64,000 nt of DNA from an uncultured Lachnospiraceae bacterium (GCA_900539175.1 UQAW01000011.1:10470-74469), one strand, 5' to 3'. Numbered from the stretch's first letter, positions 51,031 through 60,495 are shown. Notes: generated by a model from the letters alone, not told the origin. A program made the numbers and translations.

Positions 51031-52584
51031 ATGAGTTTATTGAATGTACAGAATCTGTCCCACGGTTTTGGAGACAGAGCAATTTTCGAAAATGTTTCCT
51101 TCCGCCTCCTGAAAGGCGAACATATCGGCCTGGTAGGCGCCAACGGCGAGGGAAAATCTACCTTTATGAATATCATTACCGGAAAGCTGATGCCAGACGA
51201 AGGAACCATCGAATGGGCGAAAAATATCCGGGTAGGCTATCTGGATCAGCACACCGTATTGGAAAAAGGCATGACTATCCGTGATGTACTGAAAAGCGCC
51301 TTCTCTTACCTGTTTGAACTGGAAGAAAGGATGAATCTTATCTGCGATCAGATGGGCGAAGCCTCTCCCGAAGAGCTGGAAAAGATGATGGATGAACTGG
51401 GTACAATCCAGGACACCCTTACCATGCACGATTTCTACATTACCGATTCCAAAGTAGAAGAAATTGCAAGGGCGCTGGGGCTTGAGGACCTTGGTCTGGA
51501 GCGGGATGTCACAGATTTAAGCGGCGGACAGCGTACCAAGATTTTGTTGGGAAAACTTCTTTTGGAAAAACCCGACATCTTACTGCTGGATGAGCCTACA
51601 AACTATTTGGATGTGGAACATATTACCTGGCTGAAACGTTATCTCCAGGAATATGAGAATGCGTTTATCCTGATTTCCCATGATATCTCTTTTTTGAACA
51701 GTGTCGTCAATCTGATTTATCATATGGATAATCAGGAACTGAACCGTTACGTCGGGGATTATGATAAGTTTCTGGAAGTATACGAAGTAAAGAAGGCACA
51801 GCGTGAAGCTGCCTACCACAAACAGCAGCAGGAAATTCAGGAACTGAAGGATTTTGTAGCACGGAATAAAGCCCGGGTCGCTACGCGGAATATGGCGATG
51901 TCACGTCAGAAAAAGCTGGATAAGATGGATGTTATTGAACTGGCCAGAGAGAAGCCAAAACCAGAATTCAATTTCAAAACTGCCAGAACTCCCAGCCGCT
52001 TTGTAATTACCACGAAGGATCTGGTGATCGGATATGAGGAACCTCTCTCCTCACCCCTGAATCTATCTGTGGAACGCAATTCCAAAATTGCTTTGATTGG
52101 AGCAAACGGAATCGGAAAAACTACTTTACTGAAAAGTATTCTTGGACTGATTCCATCCTTATCCGGTAATGTGCAGTTGGGAGATTATCTGGAAATCGGA
52201 TACTTTGAGCAGGAAATGCCGAAAAACAATCCCAATACCTGCATTCAGGAAATCTGGAACGAGTTTCCGTCCTATACACAGTACGAAGTTCGGGCGGCAC
52301 TGGCAAAATGCGGGCTTACTACCAAGCACATCGAGAGTCTGGTACGTGTCTTAAGCGGGGGGGAACAGGCAAAAGTACGGCTCTGCAAACTGATCAATCG
52401 GGAAACAAACCTTCTTTTATTGGATGAGCCCACAAACCATCTGGATGTAGATGCCAAAGAGGAACTAAAACGCGCGCTTCAGGAATACAAAGGTACCATA
52501 CTGATGGTCTGCCATGAACCGGAATTCTATGACGGTCTGGCAACTGATATCTGGGATTGCTCCAAATGGACCACGAAACTATAG
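51031..52584 (+). CDS. ABC-F family ATP-binding protein
   Basis: This 517-residue protein has two ABC ATPase cassettes and no membrane domain. The first has GLVGANGEGKSTFMNI, LSGGQRTKILLGKLL, LLLDEPTNYLDVEH. The second has ALIGANGIGKTTLLKS, LSGGEQAKVRLCKL, LLLDEPTNHLDVDA. Both Walker B Glu residues are present. The interdomain linker (about 235-300) is charged and Gln/Lys-rich. ABC-F proteins act on ribosomes; some protect against antibiotics, others (EttA, YbiT, Uup) tune translation. Sequence layout is closest to YbiT-type. The ribosome site AGGAG is inside the uvrB 3' end, so the two are co-transcribed. Confidence 0.93.
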   Translation: MSLLNVQNLSHGFGDRAIFENVSFRLLKGEHIGLVGANGEGKSTFMNIITGKLMPDEGTIEWAKNIRVGYLDQHTVLEKGMTIRDVLKSAFSYLFELEERMNLICDQMGEASPEELEKMMDELGTIQDTLTMHDFYITDSKVEEIARALGLEDLGLERDVTDLSGGQRTKILLGKLLLEKPDILLLDEPTNYLDVEHITWLKRYLQEYENAFILISHDISFLNSVVNLIYHMDNQELNRYVGDYDKFLEVYEVKKAQREAAYHKQQQEIQELKDFVARNKARVATRNMAMSRQKKLDKMDVIELAREKPKPEFNFKTARTPSRFVITTKDLVIGYEEPLSSPLNLSVERNSKIALIGANGIGKTTLLKSILGLIPSLSGNVQLGDYLEIGYFEQEMPKNNPNTCIQEIWNEFPSYTQYEVRAALAKCGLTTKHIESLVRVLSGGEQAKVRLCKLINRETNLLLLDEPTNHLDVDAKEELKRALQEYKGTILMVCHEPEFYDGLATDIWDCSKWTTKL

Positions 52585-52601
52585 TTCCGCCTATACTTAA
52601 T

Positions 52602-52752
52602 AACTGTTCAGAAATAACTTGTGACAAGGACGCTGTATAAATGTTCATCTGTAAAGAAGACAATCGCAGGCGTAGTGGGCTACGTCAAGATTGTCTGATG
52701 CCGCAGATGGACATTTAGACAAGTCATTATCAGGAGTTATTTATTAACAGTT
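52602..52752. repeat. Nested long-hairpin element after the ABC-F gene
   Basis: Successive pairings fold the whole 150-bp stretch into one arm: AACTGTT 52602-52608 with AACAGTT 52746-52752; AAATAACT with AGTTATTT (52735-52742); AAATGTTCATCTG 52639-52651 with CAGATGGACATTT 52704-52716; GACAATC with GATTGTC; and a CGTAG/CTACG tip. No protein is supported. It lies 17 bp after the ABC-F stop, and may be a REP-type repeat or an RNA. Confidence 0.6.
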
Positions 52753-52854
52753 CCTTAAATCATATCTATACTTTTAAGTGTTAGAAGATGTCTGAAAATT
52801 CATTTTCAGCAAAATAACGTATGAATGAATCAGTACACAAACTGTCAACTCAAA

Positions 52855-52911
52855 TAAAAATGCCGGGAATGCCGATCTGCTCTTTTTCGCATCAGCATTC
52901 CCGGTATTTTA
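52855..52911. terminator. Bidirectional terminator between the ABC-F and M18 genes
   Basis: TGCCGGGAATGC (52861-52872) pairs with GCATTCCCGGTA (52895-52906). A-rich and T-rich tracts flank it on both sides, so it can serve the converging uvrB/ABC-F and peptidase transcripts. Upstream, 52785-52812 holds a half copy of the TGTCTGAAAATTCAT palindrome. No gene lies in 52585-52976. Confidence 0.85.
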
Positions 52912-52976
52912 TGATTCCATGTAACTATTCTGTCCCTTCACCGCTACCGCCTCGTGAAATCATGACTTCCGGGTAC

Positions 52977-54290
52977 TTACGGCTCAATACAATAAACCCC
53001 GTCTCTACATATCTTAAGTTTTGAACAATAGAATGTTTCTGCCACCTTAATCAAATCTTCCGTATCTCTCACTCCTCCGGTTTCATAAGGCGAGTGCATG
53101 GCAAGCTGCGGGAGACCAATATCAACGGTATGAATAGATACCTGACCATTGGATAGATTACCCAGGGTGGACCCGCCGGCCATATCAGAGCGGTTCGTAA
53201 AGTTCTGACAGGATACTCCCGCTTTCCTGCACAATGCACGGAATACAGCCGCGCTTGCTCCATCCGTGGTATATTTTTGATTCGCACTGTGCTTCAGCAC
53301 AATTCCCCCGTTCAGATACGGGCGATTACTTCGGTCTGATTTTTCTGCCTGGTTGGGATGCACACTATGTGCATTATCCGCAGAAATCATAAAACTTGAT
53401 GCCAGAGCACGCAGATATTCCTCTCTGCTTTGATAAATTGACTCGCTGATACGTTCTAATACATCTTTCAGAAATGTGGATGCCGCCCCCTGACGGGTCA
53501 GACTTCCAACTTCTTCATTATCAAGCACACAATGCATGATTACGTGCTCCGGATTATCTGCATTTAAAAATCCCTGGAGCGACCCATAAGCACACTGCAA
53601 GTCATCCAGCCTTCCGCTGGAAAGAAATTCTCCGTTGGCTCCCCAGATTGTTCCCTTCATCCGGTTATAGAGAAAGATATCCATTCCCAGAATGTCTTCC
53701 GACCGGACACCTGCACTCGCAGCCAGTATCTTCCGAAAGCTTCCTCTGGTAGCGGATCCGCCGAAAAGGGGCTGTAGATCCACCTGAGGATTATAGGCTA
53801 CACCTTCATTGGCATTCCGGTTCATATGAATTGCCAGACTCGGAATCAACACCAGATCACGATCCACATTCACCAGACAAGTTGTAATCGCCTCCCCCTC
53901 CTGTATCAGAAGACGGCCTGCAAGTGACAAAGGACGATCAAACCAGGGTGCCATCAACATCCCGCCGTACTTCTCCACATTCAGTTTTACAAATTGATGA
54001 TCCACCTCAAGTTCCGGGTTTTCCTTCACCTTAAAAGTAGGGGAATCGCTGTGGCTTGCCATAAGCAAAAAACCTCTGGCATACTTCTTGGGAAGGTTAA
54101 ATGTGAGGATGGAAGAACCATTTCTTGTCACAAAATATTTCCCGCCGGTTTTCAGATTCCAACGTTCTTCCTCATATAACTGTTCATATCCTGCACCCTT
54201 CAGCTCTTCCGCCATATTCGCAATTACATGAAAGCTGGTGGGGCTCCGGTCGATAAATCGAAGAAGTTTTTCCGCTGCTTCTCTGCTCAT
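52977..54290 (-). CDS. apeB: M18 family aminopeptidase
   Basis: This 437-residue cytoplasmic zinc aminopeptidase of family M18 prefers acidic or neutral N-terminal residues. Metal-ligand regions are visible: MASHSDSPTFKVK (His, Asp), SGRLDDLQCAYG (bridging Asp), VLDNEEVGSLTRQGA (catalytic Glu-Glu) and the C-terminal IGLPQLAMHSPYETGG (last His). Its ATG overlaps the degV stop as ATGA, so it is translationally coupled to the DegV gene upstream. Peptide turnover is the likely role. Confidence 0.95.
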   Translation of the reverse strand: MSREAAEKLLRFIDRSPTSFHVIANMAEELKGAGYEQLYEEERWNLKTGGKYFVTRNGSSILTFNLPKKYARGFLLMASHSDSPTFKVKENPELEVDHQFVKLNVEKYGGMLMAPWFDRPLSLAGRLLIQEGEAITTCLVNVDRDLVLIPSLAIHMNRNANEGVAYNPQVDLQPLFGGSATRGSFRKILAASAGVRSEDILGMDIFLYNRMKGTIWGANGEFLSSGRLDDLQCAYGSLQGFLNADNPEHVIMHCVLDNEEVGSLTRQGAASTFLKDVLERISESIYQSREEYLRALASSFMISADNAHSVHPNQAEKSDRSNRPYLNGGIVLKHSANQKYTTDGASAAVFRALCRKAGVSCQNFTNRSDMAGGSTLGNLSNGQVSIHTVDIGLPQLAMHSPYETGGVRDTEDLIKVAETFYCSKLKICRDGVYCIEP

Positions 54291-55159
54291 CGTTCATCAC
54301 CCAGAAAAAATAAAGCTACCGTTCCCGGACCTGAATGTGCACCAATCGTGGCCCCAACGGGATTTAACATTACCGTTTTTACAGACGGATAACGCTTTCT
54401 TACCAATTCCCCCACATAAGCGGCCTCTTCCTCACAGTCACCGTGACTGATAAAAATGGTATTATTCTTTTCTTTATAACTGCCAATACGTTCATCCATC
54501 ATGGACACAAGCGTTTGAAGTGCTTTCTTTCTTCCTCTGACCTTACTGAGCAAAATCAAGTGTCCTTCATTGTCTACATGAAGCATCGGTTTGATATTAA
54601 TCATAGTTCCCAACACGGCGCTCATTCTGGACACACGACCGCCCCGGTGAAGATGCATCAGATCATCTACGGTAAACACATGGCACAGATGCAGCTTGTT
54701 CTCTTCCAACCATGTATGGACTTCATCAATACTCTTTCCTTGTTTCTTCAATTCCAACGCCTTATGCAGCAGCAGTCCCTGACCCATAGAAGCACACAGA
54801 GAATCCACCACCAGTATTTTATAGTCCGGATGTACCTCCATCAATTCTTCTGCAGCGATTCTGCAGCTATTATAAGTTCCGCTTAATCCAGAAGAAAATG
54901 CAAGATGCAGAATTTCTTTTCCCGCTTCCAGAATCGGAAGCCAACATTTTTTTGCATCTTCTGAATTCACCTGAGAAGTTGTGGGCATGGAACCAGCTCT
55001 CATACTGGCATAAAACGCTCCTGAATCTACGTCATGCTCCCTATTATAGACAGTATCTCCCATCGTACATGGAAGATACATATATTCCACACCTTGTTCT
55101 GCATAATAATCAGACGGCATATCACACGTATTCTCTGTTGTAATCACATATTCACTCAT
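54287..55159 (-). CDS. DegV family fatty-acid-binding protein (FakB type)
   Basis: This 290-residue protein has the DegV fold: ITTENTCDMPSDYYAEQGV, the TSQVNSEDAKKCW loop, FSSGLSGTYNSCRIAAEEL, VDSLCASMGQGLLLHKAL and VGATIGAHSGPGTVALFF, which together line the fatty-acid pocket and the carboxylate-binding Thr/Ser/His sites. FakB proteins carry fatty acids to FakA for phosphorylation. It is intact, unlike the DegV gene at 45350-46256. AAGGTAAGGG lies before the ATG. Coupled to the M18 peptidase gene. Confidence 0.92.
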   Translation of the reverse strand: MSEYVITTENTCDMPSDYYAEQGVEYMYLPCTMGDTVYNREHDVDSGAFYASMRAGSMPTTSQVNSEDAKKCWLPILEAGKEILHLAFSSGLSGTYNSCRIAAEELMEVHPDYKILVVDSLCASMGQGLLLHKALELKKQGKSIDEVHTWLEENKLHLCHVFTVDDLMHLHRGGRVSRMSAVLGTMINIKPMLHVDNEGHLILLSKVRGRKKALQTLVSMMDERIGSYKEKNNTIFISHGDCEEEAAYVGELVRKRYPSVKTVMLNPVGATIGAHSGPGTVALFFLGDER

Positions 55160-55183
55160 AACCCTTACCTTCCCTTCCAGAGC

Positions 55184-55222
55184 ATATTTGAAAATTACAG
55201 AAATGATTTTTCAGCACACTCT
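55184..55222. repeat. Imperfect palindrome of the AGAGCGTGTTTGAAAATT family
   Basis: AGCATATTTGAAAATTAC and GATTTTTCAGCACACTCT are near complements. It matches the repeat at 10580-10624 with several changes and lies between degV and the S41 peptidase gene. Confidence 0.5.
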
Positions 55223-55299
55223 AAGCTATTTTATATGGCTTAGAATATCATATCACAGCATTTCCTGCAATCCGAATCATTTTTTTCCTGTCCACCTGC

Positions 55300-56472
55300 T
55301 TAACGTCCCAAAATCTCCTTGGCTTTTTCAATCTGCAGATCTTCCGACGCATCATCCGGAAGTTCACACACCACATCGGGAGTAATTCCTTTTCCGTTAA
55401 TATCATTTCCCTTGGGCGTAAAATAATGAGATACCGTAAGCTTTACGGCACCGCCGTTATCCAACGGATAAGTATCCTGCACAACACCCTTCCCATAGGT
55501 GACTGTCCCCACAATCGTTCCGACCCCATAGTCCTGTACAGCACCAGCAAAGATTTCGGACGCACTGGCGGAACTTCCATTCACCAAAACAACCATAGAA
55601 ATATCAATGGGCGTCTCCCCGTCACATGTCTGCTCCTTTCGGCTACCGTATTTATCCTCTGTATATACAATCAGACCTTTCGGCAGAATCTGCCGTAAGG
55701 TATCACACACACCGGAAACCAGCCCGCCGGGATTGCTTCGCAGATCAATAATCAGCTTCGTCATATTCTGATCTTTCAACTTTTGATAACTGTCAGCAAA
55801 CTGCTGAGACGTCACTCCCGTAAATTCAGAAATCCTGATATAGCCAACCTGCTCATCCAACATGCTGCCTGCTACCGATATAGCCTCCACTTCCCTGACC
55901 GCAATCTCTACGGTATAATCCTTACCCTCTCGATTCAGAGTCATGGAAAATACCTCTCCTTCTTTTTTATTTTGAATCAGCTTCGCTGCCTCGGAAGCCG
56001 TCATGCCGGTAACCCGTGTACCATCGATTTCCAGAAGGATATCTCCCGCTGTAATACCTGCTTCCGCAGCAGGAGTATTCTCACCGCAGGACTCAATGAC
56101 AACCTTTCCGCTTTCATCTGCCAGAATGGAGATACCAATTCCTGAATAATGCCCATTGGCAGATTCTATCATCTTCTCATACTGCTCCTGCGTGTAATAT
56201 GTGGAGTATTTGTCCTCCAGTCCTGCTACAAGCCCTGTACACATATAATCGGTCAACTTTTCATCATCAATTTCTCCAAGATAAGCGTCCTGAATTCTTT
56301 CATAAATATCCGATACCTTTGTCTTAGCCCCAAGCTCTGTTGGCTTCATCTCCTTGTGCACAACATAATCCCAGTTTTTCACTAAAAACACAGCGCTTCC
56401 TACTGCAAGTGTAACCAGAACTCCCAAAAAAAATCCTTTTATTCCGCTGTAAGAATTCTTATTCTCTTCCAT
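55300..56472 (-). CDS. ctpA: S41 family C-terminal processing peptidase (CtpA/CtpB)
   Basis: This 390-residue membrane-anchored protease has an N-terminal signal anchor (about 11-31), a PDZ domain (about 105-185, ENTPAAEAGITAGDILLEID), and the S41 catalytic core with VLVNGSSASASEIFAGA (Ser nucleophile) and VTYGKGVVQ (Lys general base). It acts outside the membrane, cleaving C-termini. In Bacillus, CtpB triggers SigK activation, and here a SigK-type factor is also encoded at 22 kb. It follows ftsEX, as in Bacillus. GAGGG lies before the ATG. Confidence 0.94.
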   Translation of the reverse strand: MEENKNSYSGIKGFFLGVLVTLAVGSAVFLVKNWDYVVHKEMKPTELGAKTKVSDIYERIQDAYLGEIDDEKLTDYMCTGLVAGLEDKYSTYYTQEQYEKMIESANGHYSGIGISILADESGKVVIESCGENTPAAEAGITAGDILLEIDGTRVTGMTASEAAKLIQNKKEGEVFSMTLNREGKDYTVEIAVREVEAISVAGSMLDEQVGYIRISEFTGVTSQQFADSYQKLKDQNMTKLIIDLRSNPGGLVSGVCDTLRQILPKGLIVYTEDKYGSRKEQTCDGETPIDISMVVLVNGSSASASEIFAGAVQDYGVGTIVGTVTYGKGVVQDTYPLDNGGAVKLTVSHYFTPKGNDINGKGITPDVVCELPDDASEDLQIEKAKEILGR

Positions 56473-56491
56473 ATCTTTCCCTCACAACAAA

Positions 56492-56532
56492 GAGCTGCCT
56501 CCAGACCATACAAATTGGAATTGAGACAGCTC
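56492..56532 (-). terminator. Stem-loop between ftsX and ctpA
   Basis: GAGCTGCCTC pairs with GAGACAGCTC around a 21-nt loop, 5 bp after the ftsX stop. The minus strand continues CTTTGTTGTG, a weak T-tract, so it may attenuate transcription into ctpA. Confidence 0.55.
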
Positions 56533-56536
56533 ATTC

Positions 56537-57457
56537 TTAAACCTTCAAATGTTTTCTGATTGTAAAGATACTTCCCAACAGACCGATTCCCATTCCGAGA
56601 AGCAGTCCAACTGGAAGCAAAGTATGAAATACCTGTGTTACCGGAAGCAGACTTTCCATAAAGCCGGACAGCATATGGAATTTTTCCAGAATATATTTTA
56701 TTGCTTTGTTATAAATAAAATACCATGCTCCCAGAGGAATCGCTGCACCCACAAGACCAATCAGAATACCTTCCATAAGAAAGGGCAATCTTACAAACAG
56801 ATTAGTAGCGCCGATCAATTTCATAATTCCAATTTCTTCTTTACGTACCGAAATACCTACTGAAACGGTATTACTGATCAGGAATACGGATACCCCCAGA
56901 AGAATCCCTATGATAACAATCGACACATATCCCACCAGCCGGTTGATCATCGTCAGCGTCTTAATTGCCTCTTCTGACTGATTTACCTGCCGAACACCTT
57001 CCAGCCCCATTATAAACTCCTTCAAGGCAGTCTGGTCTTCAATCTTATTTACATAAACCTCGTAATTTGCTGAATTCGCAAGCGGATTATCATTCTTAAA
57101 GCCTTCGGCAAAATAATCTGCTTTCTCGCCTTCCCCGAAATACTGTACCTGATAACGCTGCCATGCCTCCTCTGCGGATACGTACTTCAGCTCTTTAACC
57201 TCATCCCGTGCCTCAATCTGTGCTCCGATTTCCTCAATCGTGGCCTGATCTGTTCCCTGATTAAAGAGAACCGTCATGGAAACACCTTCTTCTGCACTTT
57301 TAATGATTACATTAAAGTTCATAATCAGAGAGAAGAACAGACTAAACAGGAAAATACAAGCCCCCATCGTGGCAAGAGAAGCAATGGTGAACATCTTATT
57401 TCGCCAGATATTCTTAACACCCTGCTTAATACTATATCCAATTGTACTAATCCTCAT
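56537..57457 (-). CDS. ftsX: Cell division ABC transporter permease FtsX
   Basis: This 306-residue membrane partner of FtsE has an N-terminal cytoplasmic stretch (ISTIGYSIKQGVKNIWRNK), four membrane segments (about 22-45, 170-200, 220-250, 270-298) and an extracellular loop (about 50-165) that contacts peptidoglycan hydrolases such as CwlO. The permease signature GATNLFVRLPFLMEGILIGL is present. ATG at 57457 overlaps the last codons of ftsE, and an 8-codon longer frame is unsupported. FtsEX controls wall hydrolysis in elongation and sporulation. Confidence 0.95.
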   Translation of the reverse strand: MRISTIGYSIKQGVKNIWRNKMFTIASLATMGACIFLFSLFFSLIMNFNVIIKSAEEGVSMTVLFNQGTDQATIEEIGAQIEARDEVKELKYVSAEEAWQRYQVQYFGEGEKADYFAEGFKNDNPLANSANYEVYVNKIEDQTALKEFIMGLEGVRQVNQSEEAIKTLTMINRLVGYVSIVIIGILLGVSVFLISNTVSVGISVRKEEIGIMKLIGATNLFVRLPFLMEGILIGLVGAAIPLGAWYFIYNKAIKYILEKFHMLSGFMESLLPVTQVFHTLLPVGLLLGMGIGLLGSIFTIRKHLKV

Positions 57458-58130
57458 GGTAAACACCTTCTTCTTCGTCACTCACAATGACGCCTTTCCG
57501 CATGCGGATTACTCGTTTCTTCATAGCATTTACAATCTCCCTGTTATGGGTGACAACGAGTACAGTGGTACCACGTGCATTAATCTCTTCTAATAACTTC
57601 ATAATATCATTGGAATTCTTTGGATCCAGATTACCAGTCGGCTCATCCGCCAATAGGATATCCGGCCGATTCACCAACGCACGAGCCAGTGCCACACGCT
57701 GCTGCTCACCACCGGACAATTCCCTCGGCAGAGACTTATACTTCTCTGCAAGTCCTACCAGAGTTAACATCTCCGGTACCCGCTTTTTAATTACGCGGTT
57801 CGGCTTTTCTATCACGCGCTGTGCAAATGCAACATTTTCATAGACATTCCGATCCTTTAAAAGGCGAAAGTCCTGAAACACAACCCCTACACCACGGCGA
57901 TATTTCGGTACCTTTCTGCGCTTCATCCGATTCAGTACCTGACCGTTTACCCTTATCGTTCCCGAAGTCGGTTCCAATTCCTTCAAAAGCAGTTTAATCA
58001 GTGTGGACTTTCCGGAACCACTGTTTCCAACAATAAAGACAAATTCCCCTTTGTCTATGTGTAAGGATACGTCATTGATGGCCGGCTGGCCTTTATCATA
58101 ACTCTTACTTACACTATCTAACGTAATCAT
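57447..58130 (-). CDS. ftsE: Cell division ATP-binding protein FtsE
   Basis: This 227-residue ABC ATPase drives FtsX. Walker A is VGNSGSGKSTLIKLL, the Q-loop GVVFQDFRLL, the signature LSGGEQQRVALARALV and Walker B ILLADEPTGNLD, with the H-loop VVTHNREIV. AGGAGG lies before the ATG. The end overlaps the ftsX start. It follows a CdaR-type regulator by 82 bp on the same strand. Confidence 0.97.
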   Translation of the reverse strand: MITLDSVSKSYDKGQPAINDVSLHIDKGEFVFIVGNSGSGKSTLIKLLLKELEPTSGTIRVNGQVLNRMKRRKVPKYRRGVGVVFQDFRLLKDRNVYENVAFAQRVIEKPNRVIKKRVPEMLTLVGLAEKYKSLPRELSGGEQQRVALARALVNRPDILLADEPTGNLDPKNSNDIMKLLEEINARGTTVLVVTHNREIVNAMKKRVIRMRKGVIVSDEEEGVYHED

Positions 58131-58212
58131 GATAATCCTCCTCTAAAAACTCTTTCAACCACTGATGCTCCCCTCATCCTTCAAATCTCCTTTATCAGAT
58201 CTGCAGATGACA

Positions 58213-59301
58213 TCAATATTCCAGAGTCTCCATGTACTTCATATATCGAACTACCATCAAAGCAATCTTGAACGTAATTGCATCTTCAAAAACACGCAAA
58301 TCCAACCCTGTGCTTTTCTGTAATTTATCCAACCGATATACGAGTGTATTTCTATGAATATAAAGCTGCCTTGATGTCTCAGAGACATTCAGACTGTTCT
58401 CAAAAAACTTATTAATCGTGGTCAATGTTTCCTCATCAAAATCATCCGGAGACTTATCTGCAAAGATCTCTTTGATAAACATCTTGCAAAGCGGTATCGG
58501 AAGCTGATAAATCAACCGTCCGATTCCCAGGGAACTGTAAGCAATCACATCACGGTTATCAAAGAAAATCTTCCCTACGTCCAAAGCCATACGTGCTTCT
58601 TTATAAGAACGTGAAACTTCCTTCAGTTCCTTTACAATCGTACCGTAGGCAATATGAGTTTTGTGCTCCTCGTCTCTTCCAATCGCATCCAGAACTGAAG
58701 CAGCAATCTTATTCATCTGGACATAACCATCCGTATCTGCTAATTCCTTAACGATAATAATACTCTTCTCATCCACGGCCGTAATAAAATCACCCGACTT
58801 GTTACCAAACAAAGTTCTTACGTTCTCCAGTGTTCCGCGGTCTTTATCTGGATTACTTTCCAATATAAAGACTACTCTGCGCACTTCACTGTCAATATGC
58901 AGCTTTTTGGCACGATTATAAATATCAACCAAAAGCAAATTATCCAAAAGCAAATTCTTTATAAAATTATCTTTATCAAAACGCTCTTTGTAAGCTACCA
59001 GCAAATTCTGAATCTGAAATGCTGCCATTTTTCCCACAAGGAATACGTCTTCATTGTCTCCTTTTGCAAGCAGAACATACTCCAACTGATGTTCATCATA
59101 AACTTTAAAAAATTGATAATTCTTCACAGACTGGGAGTCCGCCTGCGACCGAGCAAAATTTATAACTTCACTCCTGCTAATCTCCGTCTCGGGAAATGTC
59201 GACACCAGAATATTCCCCTCCACGTCAGTAACAGCCAATTCCGTTCTGGAAATGCTCTTAATACCTTCCATCGTACTTTGCAGTATCTGATTTGAAATCA
59301 T
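58213..59301 (-). CDS. CdaR/PucR family transcriptional regulator
   Basis: This 362-residue protein has an N-terminal sensing domain similar to the sugar-diacid regulator CdaR (about 1-135, MISNQILQSTMEGIKSIS, TDVEGNILVSTFPETE), a GGDEF-like middle, and the PucR-type C-terminal helix-turn-helix (NVSETSRQLYIHRNTLVYRL, about 315-334). Its place just upstream of ftsEX on the same strand suggests a link to division or wall control, but the ligand and targets are not deducible. GGGCGAAGG lies before the ATG. Confidence 0.85.
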   Translation of the reverse strand: MISNQILQSTMEGIKSISRTELAVTDVEGNILVSTFPETEISRSEVINFARSQADSQSVKNYQFFKVYDEHQLEYVLLAKGDNEDVFLVGKMAAFQIQNLLVAYKERFDKDNFIKNLLLDNLLLVDIYNRAKKLHIDSEVRRVVFILESNPDKDRGTLENVRTLFGNKSGDFITAVDEKSIIIVKELADTDGYVQMNKIAASVLDAIGRDEEHKTHIAYGTIVKELKEVSRSYKEARMALDVGKIFFDNRDVIAYSSLGIGRLIYQLPIPLCKMFIKEIFADKSPDDFDEETLTTINKFFENSLNVSETSRQLYIHRNTLVYRLDKLQKSTGLDLRVFEDAITFKIALMVVRYMKYMETLEY

Positions 59302-59412
59302 ACCTTCGCCCTCTTTCGCTTATATAGTCATGACATCATTACCCCACAATGATACACTCTTACATTTTAATACAAAATAAGCAAAAAGGAAAGAGGAAAT
59401 GTTACAAATGTT

Positions 59413-60282
59413 TTAAAAAGTTGGAGTTTCAATAAATCCTTCCCCCAAAACCTCTCTGGCATCCGTCACAATCACAAACGCATTCTGATCCAATGACATC
59501 ACAAGATCTTTCAGCATTACAATCTGTTTTTTGCCCACAACACAATACAATATCATCCTGCGGTTTCCGGTGTACATTCCCTGAGCTGGTATCCCTGTCA
59601 CACCGCGGTTCAGGTCATGCATCACCACCTGTGCAATTTCATCCGGCTTCTCAGTTATAATGTATGCAACCTTGGAAAAATGCAGACCTTCGCTTAACAT
59701 ATCCGATACTTTCGTTATCACAACAATGGCAATCACAGCATACAATGCTTTCGTAACACCGAAAACATAGGCTCCTGCCAGGACTACCAAAGCATCCACC
59801 ACCTGCATAATCTGGGCAACCGTATAATATCTCACTTTCTTTTGTATCAGAGATGCCACCATATCCGTCCCTCCTGTGGTAGCATGACCGATAAACACCA
59901 GGCCGATTCCGATCCCATAAAGTACTCCCCCGAATAAAGCTGAAAGCAACAAATCATCTGGAGTCAGAGGAACTGCCGGAAGCAGACACAGCCATGCGGA
60001 TAAAGCCAACGTACCCACAAGCGTTTTCAACAATACCTTAACTCCTTGCATCTTAAATCCAATCAAAAATAACGGTATATTTAATACCGTTGTCGTAATC
60101 CAAAGCGGAATCCCCCCGCTTACCAAAGTCTCCGTAGTAGATTTAGCTACAATTGCAATTCCGGAAAATCCTCCGGTAACAAGACCTGCCGGTTCAAATA
60201 CGGCATTGATAGCCAACGCAATCAATGCCGTCCCCATTAAGATCAATAAGTAATCAAAATACCCTTTTTCTGATTTAAACAT
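59413..60282 (-). CDS. YitT family membrane protein (DUF2179)
   Basis: This 289-residue protein has five to six membrane segments in the first 195 residues (YLLILMGTALIALAINAVF, GLVTGGFSGIAIVAKST, PLWITTTVLNIPLFLIGFKM) and a soluble DUF2179 domain at the end (about 205-289, GVTGIPAQGMYTGNRRMILY). Function is unknown; Bacillus YitT/YvjA are relatives, and YvjA also lies near ctpB and ftsEX. ATG at 60282 follows GGAGAG by 7 nt. A longer frame would run into the 72-bp tandem repeat and is rejected. Confidence 0.88.
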   Translation of the reverse strand: MFKSEKGYFDYLLILMGTALIALAINAVFEPAGLVTGGFSGIAIVAKSTTETLVSGGIPLWITTTVLNIPLFLIGFKMQGVKVLLKTLVGTLALSAWLCLLPAVPLTPDDLLLSALFGGVLYGIGIGLVFIGHATTGGTDMVASLIQKKVRYYTVAQIMQVVDALVVLAGAYVFGVTKALYAVIAIVVITKVSDMLSEGLHFSKVAYIITEKPDEIAQVVMHDLNRGVTGIPAQGMYTGNRRMILYCVVGKKQIVMLKDLVMSLDQNAFVIVTDAREVLGEGFIETPTF

Positions 60283-60308
60283 CACTATTCTCTCCACCAT
60301 TCTATAAC

Positions 60309-60495
60309 GCTCATCAATTCCGCGGGCAGCCTGACCACTTGCACTCATTATCTTGCGATTCCATCGCAAGCCAATTCGCCGTTCGTCAATTCCGCAAGCG
60401 GCTTGACCACTTGCACTCATTATCTTGCGATTTCATCGCAAGCCAATTCGCCGTTCGTCAATTCCGCAAGCGGCTTGACTCACTTGCGCTCATTG
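60309..60495. repeat. 72-bp tandem repeat array
   Basis: Units start at 60309, 60381 and 60453 (the last partial). Units 1 and 2 differ at a few positions. Each has a CTTGCGAT/ATCGCAAG hairpin and a CCGCAAGCGGCTTG dyad. The partial unit lies over the 3' end of the TagA-like gene (stop at 60480-60482), so the array seems to have grown by copying that gene end. No ribosome site precedes the ATGs inside the units. Confidence 0.85.

Noticed and set aside
60300..60420. Longer YitT start including repeat-encoded MSASGQA segments
   Set aside because: It would translate the tandem repeat with no ribosome site; ATG at 60282 has GGAGAG at good spacing.
60309..60495. CRISPR array
   Set aside because: The units are contiguous 72-bp tandem copies without unique spacers, and no cas genes are present.
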